64,000 nucleotides of DNA from Galerina marginata (taxonomy: Eukaryota > Basidiomycota > Agaricomycetes > Agaricales > Galerinaceae): assembly GCA_023014335.1 (NCBI GenBank), contig JAECYW010000001.1, positions 3,100,001 to 3,164,000 of the forward strand, given 5' to 3'. The notes under the pieces were generated by a model, which saw only the letters and a list, made by a program, of their open reading frames with translations, did not search any database and was not told where the DNA came from. This document shows, in pieces, positions 48,701 through 60,119 of the stretch (positions are counted from its first letter, which is position 1; every line of letters begins with the position of its first letter). Position numbers and translations under genes: made by a program.

Positions 48701-49520
48701 ACCTCCTTCATCGCCTCCGAAAGCATCTGCCAAGTTCTCGACCCAATGCAGGATATCCGCAGCAAATTGCAGAGCTACGACCTTTGCCTCGACGACCGCC
48801 TATGTAATGACTGGATCAATAGAGCAGTAATACTAGTTGACCTCACTTACCGTCCCTAACTTTAGTAGATGTGCTAAAGCCTTGACAAAACCGCGAAATG
48901 GGATAGGACCATCTGGAACGAGTTCCAACAGGACATCGTGACGATCAATTAAGGTGGAGGTTTTCTTGAGAATGCGGTCAAGGGTGTTTTCCGGATGAGT
49001 GGCATTCCAGGTGTAAACTTGAGAAAGGAAATCTTGATCAAGTGTCCACGACTCCCATGGAGGTGATGCGAAGGTATTTGACAAAGTTTCGCTCGACGTT
49101 GGATGAGTGAATTGACTTGATATCGGAGCTATCGTGCTACTAGCTCTACGCTCACTGGCAAGGCGATCAGAATAAGTCCAGATTGAAGATTACGTCTAGT
49201 AGACTAGTAGTAGTCCCACACCTTTCAATTTCTGATGGCTCCGCAACATAAGCTTGTGTTCTAAGAGGTGATATAGGCAAAGATTCATATGAGGAGGCAT
49301 CGTTGGTGTTCTTAAATGGGCTGGAAGCGCGTTCTTTGTTGTTGGTAGACGGAAGGCTGCGAAGGTTCGAAATTGATCAGACCGATCAAGTTGGTCCACA
49401 ACCTCGATTTAGTCACCTTTCAGTGCTTCCGGCCTTGGATTTATGCTTCCGCACTGGGCCCCGAGGACGCACAAAACCCTTTGCTTTCGCAAAGAATCTG
49501 CGGAACGGTGAATCGGACAT
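45756..49520 (-). CDS. NACHT-WD40 STAND protein, NLR paralogue 1 (1092 aa)
   Basis: Fungal STAND/NLR-like protein of the kind linked to non-self recognition and cell-death signalling. Exons: 49520-49417, 49356-49222, 49145-48851, 48799-48660, 48603-48561, 48489-48400, 48348-48286, 48228-48166, 48101-45756. The N-terminus is basic (RRFFAKAKGFVRPRGPVRK). Then comes a helical region (WESWTLDQDFLSQVYTW, GFVKALAHLLKLGT, IEEVCYWAHGML, FTQAIERFG). NACHT begins with FFWLSGDPGVGKSAVTAS (Walker A) and has VAIVIDALDETD (Walker B). About five WD40 repeats follow (FSPDGRLVVSASSDDTIRLWD), then a shared tail (FHVGENGVVGGVNNAW). After GQLIM the last 20 residues differ from both sisters, probably through an indel, and the stop comes early. 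It is the most diverged member at the 3' end. Confidence 0.9.
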
Positions 49521-49992
49521 TGGTCGATGACCGGGTGTGGAAGCCAAAAGTGCTCGCGGCAATTATTAGACTGCAAGATGCCCGGCGAATGCCATTCTTG
49601 ACATCAAACTTTCACATTCACCAAACATTCAATGGTAAAGTCGAACTGTCATAACACCGTAGCTCGATTTTCCACCGACACCCTAACCCATAGGTCTGCA
49701 GTAAAAAGTGGCAGAAACAATCGGATATGTCAGATCAAAGATAGAAAATTCGTGAAAAGGCATCGAAGACAGCCCTTCGGTCGCTTCAGTTCGTAGCCAT
49801 TTGCTATGGTACCTTGGATATTCGACTTGCATAAAACAGTGGTAAATGGTTGGGAAAAATATATCTGATGATACTTAATGATATCCGTTTATAATTGCAC
49901 TTCTACATCATAATGAACCAAATGTTGGAATCAGTTATACAGTATCCAGGTGTGTTCTTGCTGCTATTCAACGACTTTTCCTACAGGGTTGC

Positions 49993-52900
49993 TCATGAGT
50001 CCCGGAAGAAGGCATCGAATAAATCCAACTCACATGACCAGTCAAAAGCCATAATCAGTTGGCCGGAATACATGCCCATCTCGAGTCTTTTGTCTGCGTT
50101 GGCGTACATCCATGCATTACTTACCCCACCTGCTGCTCCGCCAGCACCCACAAGAAAACAGAATAATGACTGAGCTACATCTTCGTCAGCTGTCTTGGGC
50201 CTTGGTGGAGTTATAACGGGGGTTGCTCCAGAGGTGGCGAAGGAGAGTTTTGGATCGATAAAAGTTGAATCAGTGTAGTAGTCAGGAACTCTTTGGCCAG
50301 TTTCCAAGTCCCAAGCAATAATGGTGTCATTGACATTGTTGCCACGAGAAATAATGTACTTTCCATCTGGAGAAAAAAAAGCAGATAGGACTTTGGAGAT
50401 GTGGCCTTCTAAAGTGTGTACCACTTCACCAGTTGTTGTGTCCCAGACGCAGACAGTTTTATCATGGGAGCATGACACGATGTGGCTCGCATCAGGGGAA
50501 AAAAGGGCTGAAGAAACAGTACTACGATGGCCATGAAATATACGGAGATCTGCAGTGGTCCTGAGATCCCAGATACGGATGGTCTGGTCATTAGAGGCAG
50601 ATACTATTTTCGTACCATCTGGAGAGAAAACAGCAGTCCAGACTACATCAGTATGACCATGCAAAGTTCCTGCAGATTTCCCGGTTCTTGATTCCCAGAT
50701 TCTGATGGTCGTATCATCAGACGAGGAAACAACATATGATCCATCTGGAGAGAAAACAACCAAATTTACAACGTCTGTATGGCCTTCGAGAGGACCTGCT
50801 ATGAAGTCACCTGTTTCAGTTTCCCTCAAGAAAATAGACAGGTGATGGGTATAGACAACACGGGTTCCATCGGGAGAGACGCTGATACTCAATTCCCTAT
50901 TTTCATTGGTAACTTTTCGGCGCTTTTTTGTTGGACTGGACTTTACCACAATAGAGGCACTGGCACCTTTCTGCGCGTTTGAAGCCGTATCGTGGACATC
51001 GTCGCTAGATGCTGAGTCATCCTCAATTTCTGCTGGTTCGACCAAAACTCCAACGACTCGCGTTAAATGGGATGACCAGCGAGCGGCCGCATAACGAAGC
51101 TGTCTAGGCAGCTCGCCATCCGGTCCATCCCAAAGATGTTCAAGTTGGTCAATGCAACGTAGTGCGAGTTCGCCATTCGAAACGACCAGATCCACACGGA
51201 ACTCCTCCGCTTTCGTGCTGGTGATAAAATCGGCGAATGATTTGTGGACACGAGGAATCGTACGGCCAGAGACCTCGTCGACACCTGGTACCAGGACTGT
51301 TCGTAGGCGGCGAACGAAATGCTCGATGTCAACAGGAGCTCGGGTAGTAGGATTTCGAAGGTCTAATAATCCTTTGAGGTCGTCGATTGACAAGGGACTT
51401 TGTAATGCCAAGATGGCGCCGATAATCCGCTGAAACCGCTGCGTTTGCCATGGATTGGTTTCATTTCGGTATATTCGTCTAAGAATCGTCCGATATAGCA
51501 CGTTGATATCGTCCATCCCGTTGGTGTTGAGTTCTTCGAGAACCACGTTGAGACATTCTGTGCCAGATTCTTCGATTTGTGACCGAATATACTCGATCGC
51601 AGTTACGGCCCATATGAAGAGACCAGAAGCCTGCGAACACAGCCTTCGCATACGCTCTTCGCCCCATTGCGACCAGTCCAAATGGTGATCCTTCATGATC
51701 TTACGAACCTTGCTTTCCATGAATTTCGTGACTTCTGGAATAGAGCTTTTAGCCGAGAGGTGTATATTTTGGATACGTGGAAGATCAGCAAAATGGTCCC
51801 TGATGACATTCTCAACCCGACTTGAGATGAAGACCTTTGCGTTGTAGGGAAGGTCTACAAGAACCTGGGAGAAGATTTCTACGGTGTCTTGCAGTCGCTT
51901 CACGTCGGTTTCGTCCAAGGCATCGATGACGATGGTCACCGGCTTCGATGGAGTTGACGATGCTGCGACCTGAATGGTATCCACAAATAGCTTTTTCGCC
52001 TGGTCTAGAGAGATGCCGTCGTTCACAAGGTAAGGGTGGTCCCGAAGCGTGTTCTGCACTGCGTGGTCGACGGCAGGTGCACAAGCGGACATCTGTTTGG
52101 CGATGGAAGGGAAATAAAGTTGGGGGTCGATGGTCTGGGCATCGTTGCGGTTGATAAAGTATTGTGCCCAGAGGACGTTTCGGTGGCTGCATTCTCTGGC
52201 GATCGACGCAGTAACAGCGGACTTGCCGACGCCTGGGTCTCCAGAAAGCCAGAAGAAGCACGGAGAACCTTCGGAAATATCGAAAATCCAGTTCATAATC
52301 TCGTCCAAGACCTGTTTTCGTGTCCCAGCATCGCAAGGGATCTTCTTCTGACCTATGTAGCTAGTATCTGGTAACGTCGATTGACGCTGAGATGTTGCAG
52401 GAGTTAGACAATTCTAGATTCAGTAAACCTACGACGGGGCAATCATACCTTTTGCGTCATCTGTAAAAAGGTTTCCTGAGTTTTCCTGATAGTTACAAGC
52501 TCTTGGTTCATGTGGCCTTGGCCGGCCGACTGGGCAAAGTAAATCATAAATATTGAGAGAACAGGCCGTTTGAAGCACTTACCAAGCCGCGAAGATTTTC
52601 ATTTAACTGATCTTGACCTACTGCTATATGTATATGCGATATAACCTGTAAAACATATTGGCATTAATTTAACAGCTTTGTCTGACTTATAACATGCCTC
52701 AAAATGTTCGATAGCCTGCGTGAATCGTCCTTGAAAACCCTGAATAGTATCCCTTACAGATATACGCTTTGCCAATCCGACTTTCGTCTGAGTTTAAGGA
52801 GGCATATTAGATCAGCCGTCGAAATAACATCTTTGAACATACCAGCACCCCATGCGCATAAGCACAAGCTTCTTCGATCAATTTCCTGTAACAAAATGGT

Positions 52901-53678
52901 CAGCCCAACGAAGATCGTCATACTCGAAGGCGACGAGATACAAACCTAATATCTGCAAGGTTCGCCCACGCCTTCGCAACATAAAGTCCCCCTTCGCTGT
53001 CTCCGAATGCAGCTGCCAGATTCTCGACCCATTGTAAAATATCCTCCGCAAAGTGAACGGCTACGGCCTGCGCCTCAGCGACAGCCTTCAAAAATTATCA
53101 GGCAGAGAAGGGCATAGGGAGGATTTTTCTTACCGTTCCCAGTTTTACAAGGTGTGCCAGAGCCTTCACGAAACCACGAAATGGGATAGGGCCATCAGGA
53201 ACAAGCTCCCATAAGACGTCGTGACGTTCAATCGATCTGGCGGTTTTGTTAAGAATCCGGTCCAGGGTATTTTCTGGGTGGGTGGCATTCCAAGTGTAGA
53301 CTTGTGAAAGAAAATCTCGATCAAGGTTCCACGACTCCCATGGAGTTGATATGACGGTTGTTGACGAAGATTGGTACGAGGACGTAGGATGGAATCCTAT
53401 GGATTGAGTATATGTATGAGCTGTACCCTTATTCTCAACGATTCGTGGGCCTCTACACGCGAATCTATTGGGATGCTCAGATTGAACAACTTCGTCCCTT
53501 ACCCCTCAATTTCTTCAGGTTCCACTTGTAGGCTACAGTTGATTGCATCCTCGACAAGGTGATGATACCTTTCAGAGCTTCCCGATTTCGACTGGTGTTT
53601 CCTCACCAAGCCCCGAGGACGAACAAAATCTTTCGCTTTCGTAAAGAATTTGCGGAATGGCGAATGTGAATCAGCCAT
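49993..53678 (-). CDS. NACHT-WD40 STAND protein, NLR paralogue 2 (1093 aa)
   Basis: Same architecture as its neighbours. Exons: 53678-53569, 53532-53503, 53464-53134, 53085-52946, 52885-52843, 52787-52698, 52645-52583, 52529-52449, 52386-49993. Start MADSHSPFRKFFTKAKDFV. Exon 2 is only 30 nt, against 135 nt in paralogues 1 and 3. The intron after exon 6 appears to use a GC donor (GAG|GCATGT). NACHT shows FFWLSGDPGVGKSAVTAS and VTIVIDALDETD. The WD40 part has one degenerate and four clear repeats (GHTDVVWTAVFSPDGTKIVS, ASNDQTIRIWD). The C-terminal tail reads NAWMYANADKR, then GQLIMAFDW. The gene starts 198 bp from the stop of paralogue 3 and ends 472 bp from the start of paralogue 1. Confidence 0.92.
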
Positions 53679-53876
53679 GATGCATGACTACTGCGCTCAG
53701 CCTGGACGGATGAGCTGGTGGTTGATCAAGCTCAAGTTCAACTGGTGTTACCTTCGACCGGGCCGAAATTCTCATGATTTCAAATTTGTACCTTTTCCCA
53801 GCGCATGGTGGCCTCCAGAGCTCTGAGTCTATACTTGCCCTTCGTTGTCAATTCCTCGCAAAAAAATCAAGGTGCA

Positions 53877-56800
53877 TTATTTATTCCACCTCGAGCTGTG
53901 GCTCTTTATATTAAAATTAGTCCTACTCTTACGATATGAACCTGACAATGTCGGATTGACCACGATTTCAAACGAACATGAATGAAAAACTGTGTAGAGT
54001 CGACGCCATTGCATGTATCTTGCATGTATCCTACAGAGTTCTCTGTTTTTTATCACCGTTTTGCGCGGGTTCCTGAAGAAAATGTATGAGCTCAAAAAGC
54101 TCCAGTTCATCTCAAAACTCAACGCACATTTCCAGTCATAAACCATAATCAGTTGGCCATAATACATACCCATCTTGAATTCTTTCTCCTTGTGAGCATA
54201 AACCCAGGCCTTCCTTACGCCGTTGGCTACTCCATGCTCACCCACATGAAAACGGGATGACTGAGCTGCCTCTTCATCAGCAGGCGGCGTGTTGGGTATT
54301 GGTGGGGTTATGATATAGGCTGGTTCAGTGCTCGTGAGCGAGAGTGTCGGATTAGGAAAACCTGAAGCTGTGTAATATTCTGTTAGTCTTCGGCCAGTTT
54401 CCGAGTCCCATACAATGATGGTGTCTTGGTCATCACAGGAAATGATATTCTTTCCATCTGGAGAATAATAGGCAAATATTGCTTTGGAGGTATGGCCACG
54501 TAAAATGTGTATCGGCTGGCCCGTTGTTGCATCCCAAATGCAGATCGTTCGATCATAAGAAGCCGACACGACGTGTCTTCCGTCAGGGGAAAAAAGGGCT
54601 GAGAGGACACTGCTGCTATGACCGCGTAACAGAAGCACCATTTCGCGAGTCTCGGCATTCCAGATTCGCACAGTTTGATCACCAGATGCAGACACGATTT
54701 TCTTGCCATCTGGAGAATAAAAGGCGGTCCACACTATAGAGGTATGACCGTTCAGAGGACCTGCAGATTTACCTGTCGCCACATCCCAGATACAGATGGT
54801 CTCGTCGTAAGACGCAGAAACGATCTGTCGTCCATTCGGCGAGAAAGCGACAGAGTATACCTTGCCAGTGTGGCCATCGAAAGTGCCACCTTTCAAGTCA
54901 CCTGTTTCAGTATCCCTCAACGTGATAGATTTACCGCGTGCAAAGGCAACGGAAGTTCCATCGGGAGAAATGTTGATACTATGGAATTTGGAGTTGTCAC
55001 GCCGTGAAGGTTTCTCTGTTCGCCGGGGTTCTGTCGAAACAGAGGCAGCGGGTTTGTTCCCCAAGTCTGTCATCACACTATGTCCACCATCTGTAGACGC
55101 GGTATCGTCCCCATCATCCTCCAGATCGACTTGAGTACTGACGACCCGGGTCAGATGTGATGACCAGTGCGAGCTGGCATAACGAAGTTGTCCGGGGACT
55201 TCACCTTCCCAGAGACGTTCCAATCGATTAATACATTGTAGTGCGAGTTCTCCATTCGCATGCCTTAGATTGACTCGAAACTCCTCGGCTTGCACGCTTG
55301 TGATGAAGTCGGAGAAAGATTTGTGGACGCGGGGTACTGTTCGACCAGTAATTTCGTCTATACCTGGCACCAAAATTGTTCGGAGTCGGCGAACGAAGTG
55401 TTCGACATCGACTGGAGAATTGTTGGTCGGGTTTCGAAGATCCAGTAGCCCCTTGAGTTCATCAATGGACAGGGGTGTTTGCTGTGCCAAGATTGCGCCA
55501 ACGATTCGACGGAAGCACTGGTTTTGCCATGGTGTGTCGCGTGGGTAGGTTCGATGAAGGATGGTTATATAAAGTGAGTTGATATCTTGCATCCCATTGG
55601 TGTTGAGCTCGTCGAGCACCATGTCGAGCTGTTCGGTGCCGAAGTCTTCAATTTGAGCTTGGATATATTTTATGGCGGTAACGGCCCAAATGAAGAGGCC
55701 TGATGCCTGCGAACATAGTTTGCGCATACGATCTTGACCCCAATGAGACCAACTGATATGATGCTCCGTCATAATCTCATCAACCTTCAACTCAAGGTAT
55801 GCTGTAACGTCCGCAACGGAGTTCCGCGCTGACAGGTGTATGTTGTGTGTGCGAGGAAGAGTGGCAAATTTGTCCCGAATGACGGTCTCGACTCTACTGG
55901 AGATAAAGACTTTCGCGTTGTATGGAAGATCAACAAGGACACGAGAGAACACGTCGGCTGTGAGCTTCAGCCTTTTCTGGTCGGTTTCGTCCAGTGCATC
56001 AATGACGATGGCAACTGGCATAGTAGGGGTCGATGCTGCCGCGTGTCGAATGGTGTCAACGAAAAGCTTGGTCGCTTGGTCGAGGGAGATATCGTCCTTG
56101 ATCAGGTAAGGGTGATCCGTAAGAGTTTTCTGCACAGCGTGGTCGACGGCTGGCGCGCACGCGGACATCTGCTTGGCGATGGAGGGGAAATAGAGCTGAG
56201 GGTCGACAGTCTGAGCATCATTGCGGTTGATAAAGTATTGTGCCCAGAGGACGTTACGGCGAATACATTCTCGCGCAATGGAAGCAGTGACGGCGGACTT
56301 GCCAACCCCCGGGTCTCCTGAAAGCCAAAAGAAACACGGAGAGCCTTCGGAAATATCAAAAATCCAGTTCATGATCTGATTCAAGACCTGTTTGCGTGTT
56401 CCAGGATCGCAAGGAATTTTCTTCTGAACTTGGTAGGTAGCGTCCGGTAAAGCGGATTGAGGCTGAAGGGTGGCAAATTTAGAGTGGTCCATGGCTCGCA
56501 GCACTGATTGAATAATCGTACCTTTTGTGCTACCTGCATGAAATATTCCTGAGTTTTCCTGATCGTTATGAGTTCTTCGTTCATGTGACCTTGGCCGATT
56601 GACTGCACGAGATAGGGTTATTAGTACTGATACTAGGCCTTTATAGCACTTACTAGGCCGTGGAGACGTCGAGTCAAATGATCTTGACCGATAGCTATAT
56701 GTATTTGTGACACCACCTAGCACATGTGAGGTCAGTAAATAACACATCCTTGTCAAATATATGACCCACTCCGAAACGCTCGATGGCTTGTGAAAATTGT

Positions 56801-57873
56801 TCCCGGAATTCCAAAATAGTATCCTTTGCGGATAGACGTTCGGTCAGTCCACCTTTCTTCTGATTTCGAAGGTTAAAATCATGACCAAATGCTTAAGTAT
56901 GCTTAGACACACCAACATCCCATGTGCCCATATACAAACTTCTTCAATTAGTTTCCTACAAAGAAAAAGTCAATTCAATGATTTGTTACAAAAAGGAAAG
57001 AATAGATACCTAATGTCTGCGAGATTCGACCATGCTTTTTCAATGAAAGAACCACCTTCACCGTCTCCGAAAGCGGCTGCCAGCTTCTCCACCCACTGCA
57101 ACACTTCCTGCGCGAATTGAAGGGCCACGAGCTTCGCATCAGCGACCTCCTATTTGGTCGTTAGACCGCAGAAGTGTGACAAAAGCTAGAATTTACCGTT
57201 CCTAGATTAACTAGGTGGGCCAGGGCTTTGATGAGACCACGAATAGGAATAAAGCCGTCTGGAATAAGCTCCAGTAAGACATCATGACGTTCAAGTGAGG
57301 CGGAGGTCGCGCTGAGGATCCGATTAAGAGTATTTTCGGGATGAGTGACATTCCAGGTGTAAACTTGAGAAAGGAAATCTTGGTCAAGCCTCCAGGATTC
57401 CCATGGAGTTGGTACAACGGTAGTTGAAAGAGATTGGCGGGAGGAAGCGGGATAGCTTCCTATGAATTGACTAGGTGCTATAGATGGGGCATTATTGGTT
57501 AAGGTTCGTGGCAATCTAACGCAAAGCAATCAGAATAATACTCGGGTTGACAACCGGGTTTATTCCCATACCCTTCATTTTCTTGGGGTTCCTTAACATA
57601 GACCTGAGTTCTGTGGGGCGAGACAGGTAAAAAATCGGATGGGGAGGCAGTCTTGGTGCTCTTGAATGAGTTGGATATTTGGCCTCTCTCGAAAGCTGGT
57701 GGAGAGCTACAACACGGATTCCATCAGACGACCGATTAGTCAAAGCTTCAATAGAGTTACCTTTCAGAGCTCCCACCCGTGGATTTGCGTTTCTTCACTG
57801 AGGAGTCTCGATGAACCAAATTCTTCGCCTTCGCAAAGAATTTGGTGAGCGAAGAATCAGATTCTCTCGACAT
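53877..57873 (-). CDS. NACHT-WD40 STAND protein, NLR paralogue 3 (1188 aa)
   Basis: Exons: 57873-57761, 57706-57572, 57515-57197, 57149-57010, 56955-56913, 56856-56770, 56716-56654, 56602-56522, 56462-53877; the upstream exons sum to 327 codons in frame. Start MSRESDSSLTKFFAKAKNLV. The helical N-terminal region covers about residues 1-325. Walker A GDPGVGKS is at about 376-383 and Walker B reads VAIVIDALDETD. The regions after it (RVHKSFSDFI, GELALQCINRLERLW) match the sister proteins. Clear WD40 repeats (GHTSIVWTAFYSPDGKKIVS, ASGDQTVRIWN) are followed by the shared tail FHVGEHGVANGVRKAW. About 75 residues follow GQLIMVYDW, longer than in paralogue 2, and they look like read-through of former 3' sequence. 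As in related proteins, a ligand-driven oligomerising switch is likely. Confidence 0.92.
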
Positions 57874-59095
57874 TGGGTAGGTAGTAAACATGCACACTGC
57901 GCAATTACGGCTTGCCTTTCGCTCTGGACATGCCGACCGTGATGCCGGATAGGGTTTTTGACATCGAACCGTTTCGAACGGGCTTGGACGGGAATGACCG
58001 TCTCCATCATTATCAACGTTTCCTAGCCGGTACCACGTTGAGGAAAAGCACAAAATAAGGAGTCAGAAAAATGTACCTCAGCCTGGGGTCTGGATTGCAG
58101 TTCTCTCCTCGTAGGCATTAAAAATAAAAAAATGCCCTGAGAAAGTTGGAAACAGTACCCGGAAAACATGCGGACCCAGCCTACTATGACATCACTTGCC
58201 ATTCCTTGTCACGAACTTGTCTGGATGTCTGGATGTCCTGAAACGAGCGGCGGTTCTTGTGGACGAGGAAGGTGGATCTCGGTCAAAACGTGCTCGAGAA
58301 GGACTCCGGTAAATCCGCCGGAACACTTGTAGAGGACTTGCATAACTCAATAAAAATTATAGGGTAGACATGACGGAGGTACCAAGACCAGTTATTGACA
58401 CTCAAACCTACCCGACTTTGGACACGGAGGCGTCCTGAGTGCTGGGCATCCGAGTCGTCAACGGCACTTTCGTTATCCAATAACCCAAGTGCAGGCCATA
58501 CCTCTGTTAACAATAAGTAATAAGTAATTTAAACTTTAAAGAAAGCGACAACCTACGCAATGAAAGAATTACGAACAGTATAAGTGTGGCAATTCCCTCT
58601 GCAGTATGCAATCTGCAGCTCCAAATCCAGCGGACTTCCCCCAACTCAATTGATGCTACATTAGAACACAAAACACGGTTTATTTTGGACCATCTTCTGT
58701 ATATTCCGCTGTGGATCATATCGACCTGTTCTATTTGTATCAGTAGGTGTGGGCGCCTTGACATGCTCACTACATACCTTTCATGCCACCCATAACTCAC
58801 CAGTCTCACACCGCGACGCTTGGAGGTTGTTTGGAGGTTTCCCGCCGGTGTTCATAAATTTTAAAGAGTAGGCTGATTCGCTGAGAACCATTTGGACATG
58901 GCCTCCTCAACCAAAGAATATTTCAGATGTCGCTGCAAATTGGGTAACGAGTTAGGCATCCAATGATCCATAAGGAAAAGTAGAATGACTTGAGAATGAG
59001 AGTAATTATCGTGACGGTGTTAAGAGCAAGAAGTGTGACCGAATTTAGGGCCGGCCTTTTGGCGTAAAGCCGGACTTCAAAATTCCGAACCAGTC
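57874..59095. other. Promoter of NLR paralogue 3 and non-coding DNA
   Basis: No gene recognised. Small frames on the minus strand (58283-58513, 58507-58809) lack motifs. Confidence 0.45.
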
Positions 59096-59685
59096 TATGG
59101 TGCGCTCGGGCTAGAGGCCACCACATCGTGACAGTCGATATTCCCACGTCAGATTCCAGCCGATTTCTAATTCCTCTTGTAGAAATGCAGCAATTCAATG
59201 AAGGAACAAATCTACAAGAGGGATAAGAAAAATCTTCAAAACTGACGAAGTTGAATTCCTGAATTTGGCGTCATGACATAAGCATTGCTAAATATGGTAA
59301 TCACAGCACGTGATAGATGAGATAAGATAATTTAAGCATCAAACTGATGAGCAAGAGTCTCTGGGACGCGACAATGGGAGGTATACTTAGATGCTTGGGC
59401 AGCAGCCTCTGCTCTAGGGTGTACAAATTTCTCCGTCCCATGGTGCAAGTTGGAAATTGGGTCAAGTTGGATAGTTTTCCGTAGATTTGCCGTAGATAAC
59501 ACATGTCAGACAATGAAAAATGGCATCTAGCGTCTTTCGTAGTAGTGATGGGCCACCATGGCCTGCCGAACAGCCAACTATTCGTGCCTCTAAATTTAGC
59601 TTTGGGGCCATGCAGAATCAAAAAAATTTCCCCGACCAATTTGGCGCTTGTCCAAATTGGTGGCCTCTAGCCCGAGCGCACCATA
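59096..59685. repeat. 590-bp segment bounded by perfect 28-bp inverted repeats
   Basis: The left arm 59096-59123 and right arm 59658-59685 are exact reverse complements over 28 bp (outer end TATGGTGCGCTCGGGC). Similarity stops at once inside and outside. Both arms begin with TA at the outer edge, as expected if a TA target was duplicated. There is no coding capacity inside, but an inner hairpin lies at 59173-59221 (11-bp perfect stem CCTCTTGTAGA). It looks like a non-autonomous inverted-repeat element. Confidence 0.6.
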
Positions 59686-60119
59686 TAAGCCCTCCCTCGA
59701 CTTTCATCCTCGCCTTTGTGTAACAATGTGTTTTCTGCCCACGTCCTTCAGATTTCTAACTGCCATCGCAGCCCGGGAATCAGGGGGAATTACGCACCTA
59801 CTCAGACTGAAGGGCGCTCTTTATGCTGGAATTTATTAGGCAACTCGCTTGGCGTATGGGCGCTGTTCAATCAATTCGAGGATAATGGAAAGTCAAGTCA
59901 TTATGTCGGCTTTCTCACTTGGCACCAATGCAAACCAAGAATTCTTGTAATAGCGTTACTTTGCTGACGACCACCTGAATAAGAAATTTGCCAGCTGCGT
60001 TACATAAAATATACATCAGAGGTCTGTCAAAAGTATGCAACCTGTATTGGGGTACACTACGACGAATTTTTACCGAAAAACAGCGATAATAAGTAAGTTT
60101 CGGATAAATTACACGTGTA
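59686..60119. other. Spacer between two inverted-repeat elements
   Basis: 434 bp of AT-rich DNA with short frames only; nothing recognised. Confidence 0.4.

Noticed and set aside
52036..52374. Plus-strand open frames across the NLR genes (also 55836-56321 and 47407-47745)
   Set aside because: The same shadows recur in all three paralogues opposite the NACHT exon and have no independent support.
56462..56756. Extension of the NLR paralogue 3 main exon upstream to 56756
   Set aside because: The frame is open by chance through introns; conserved small exons and an acceptor at 56463-56464 show the real exon begins at 56462.
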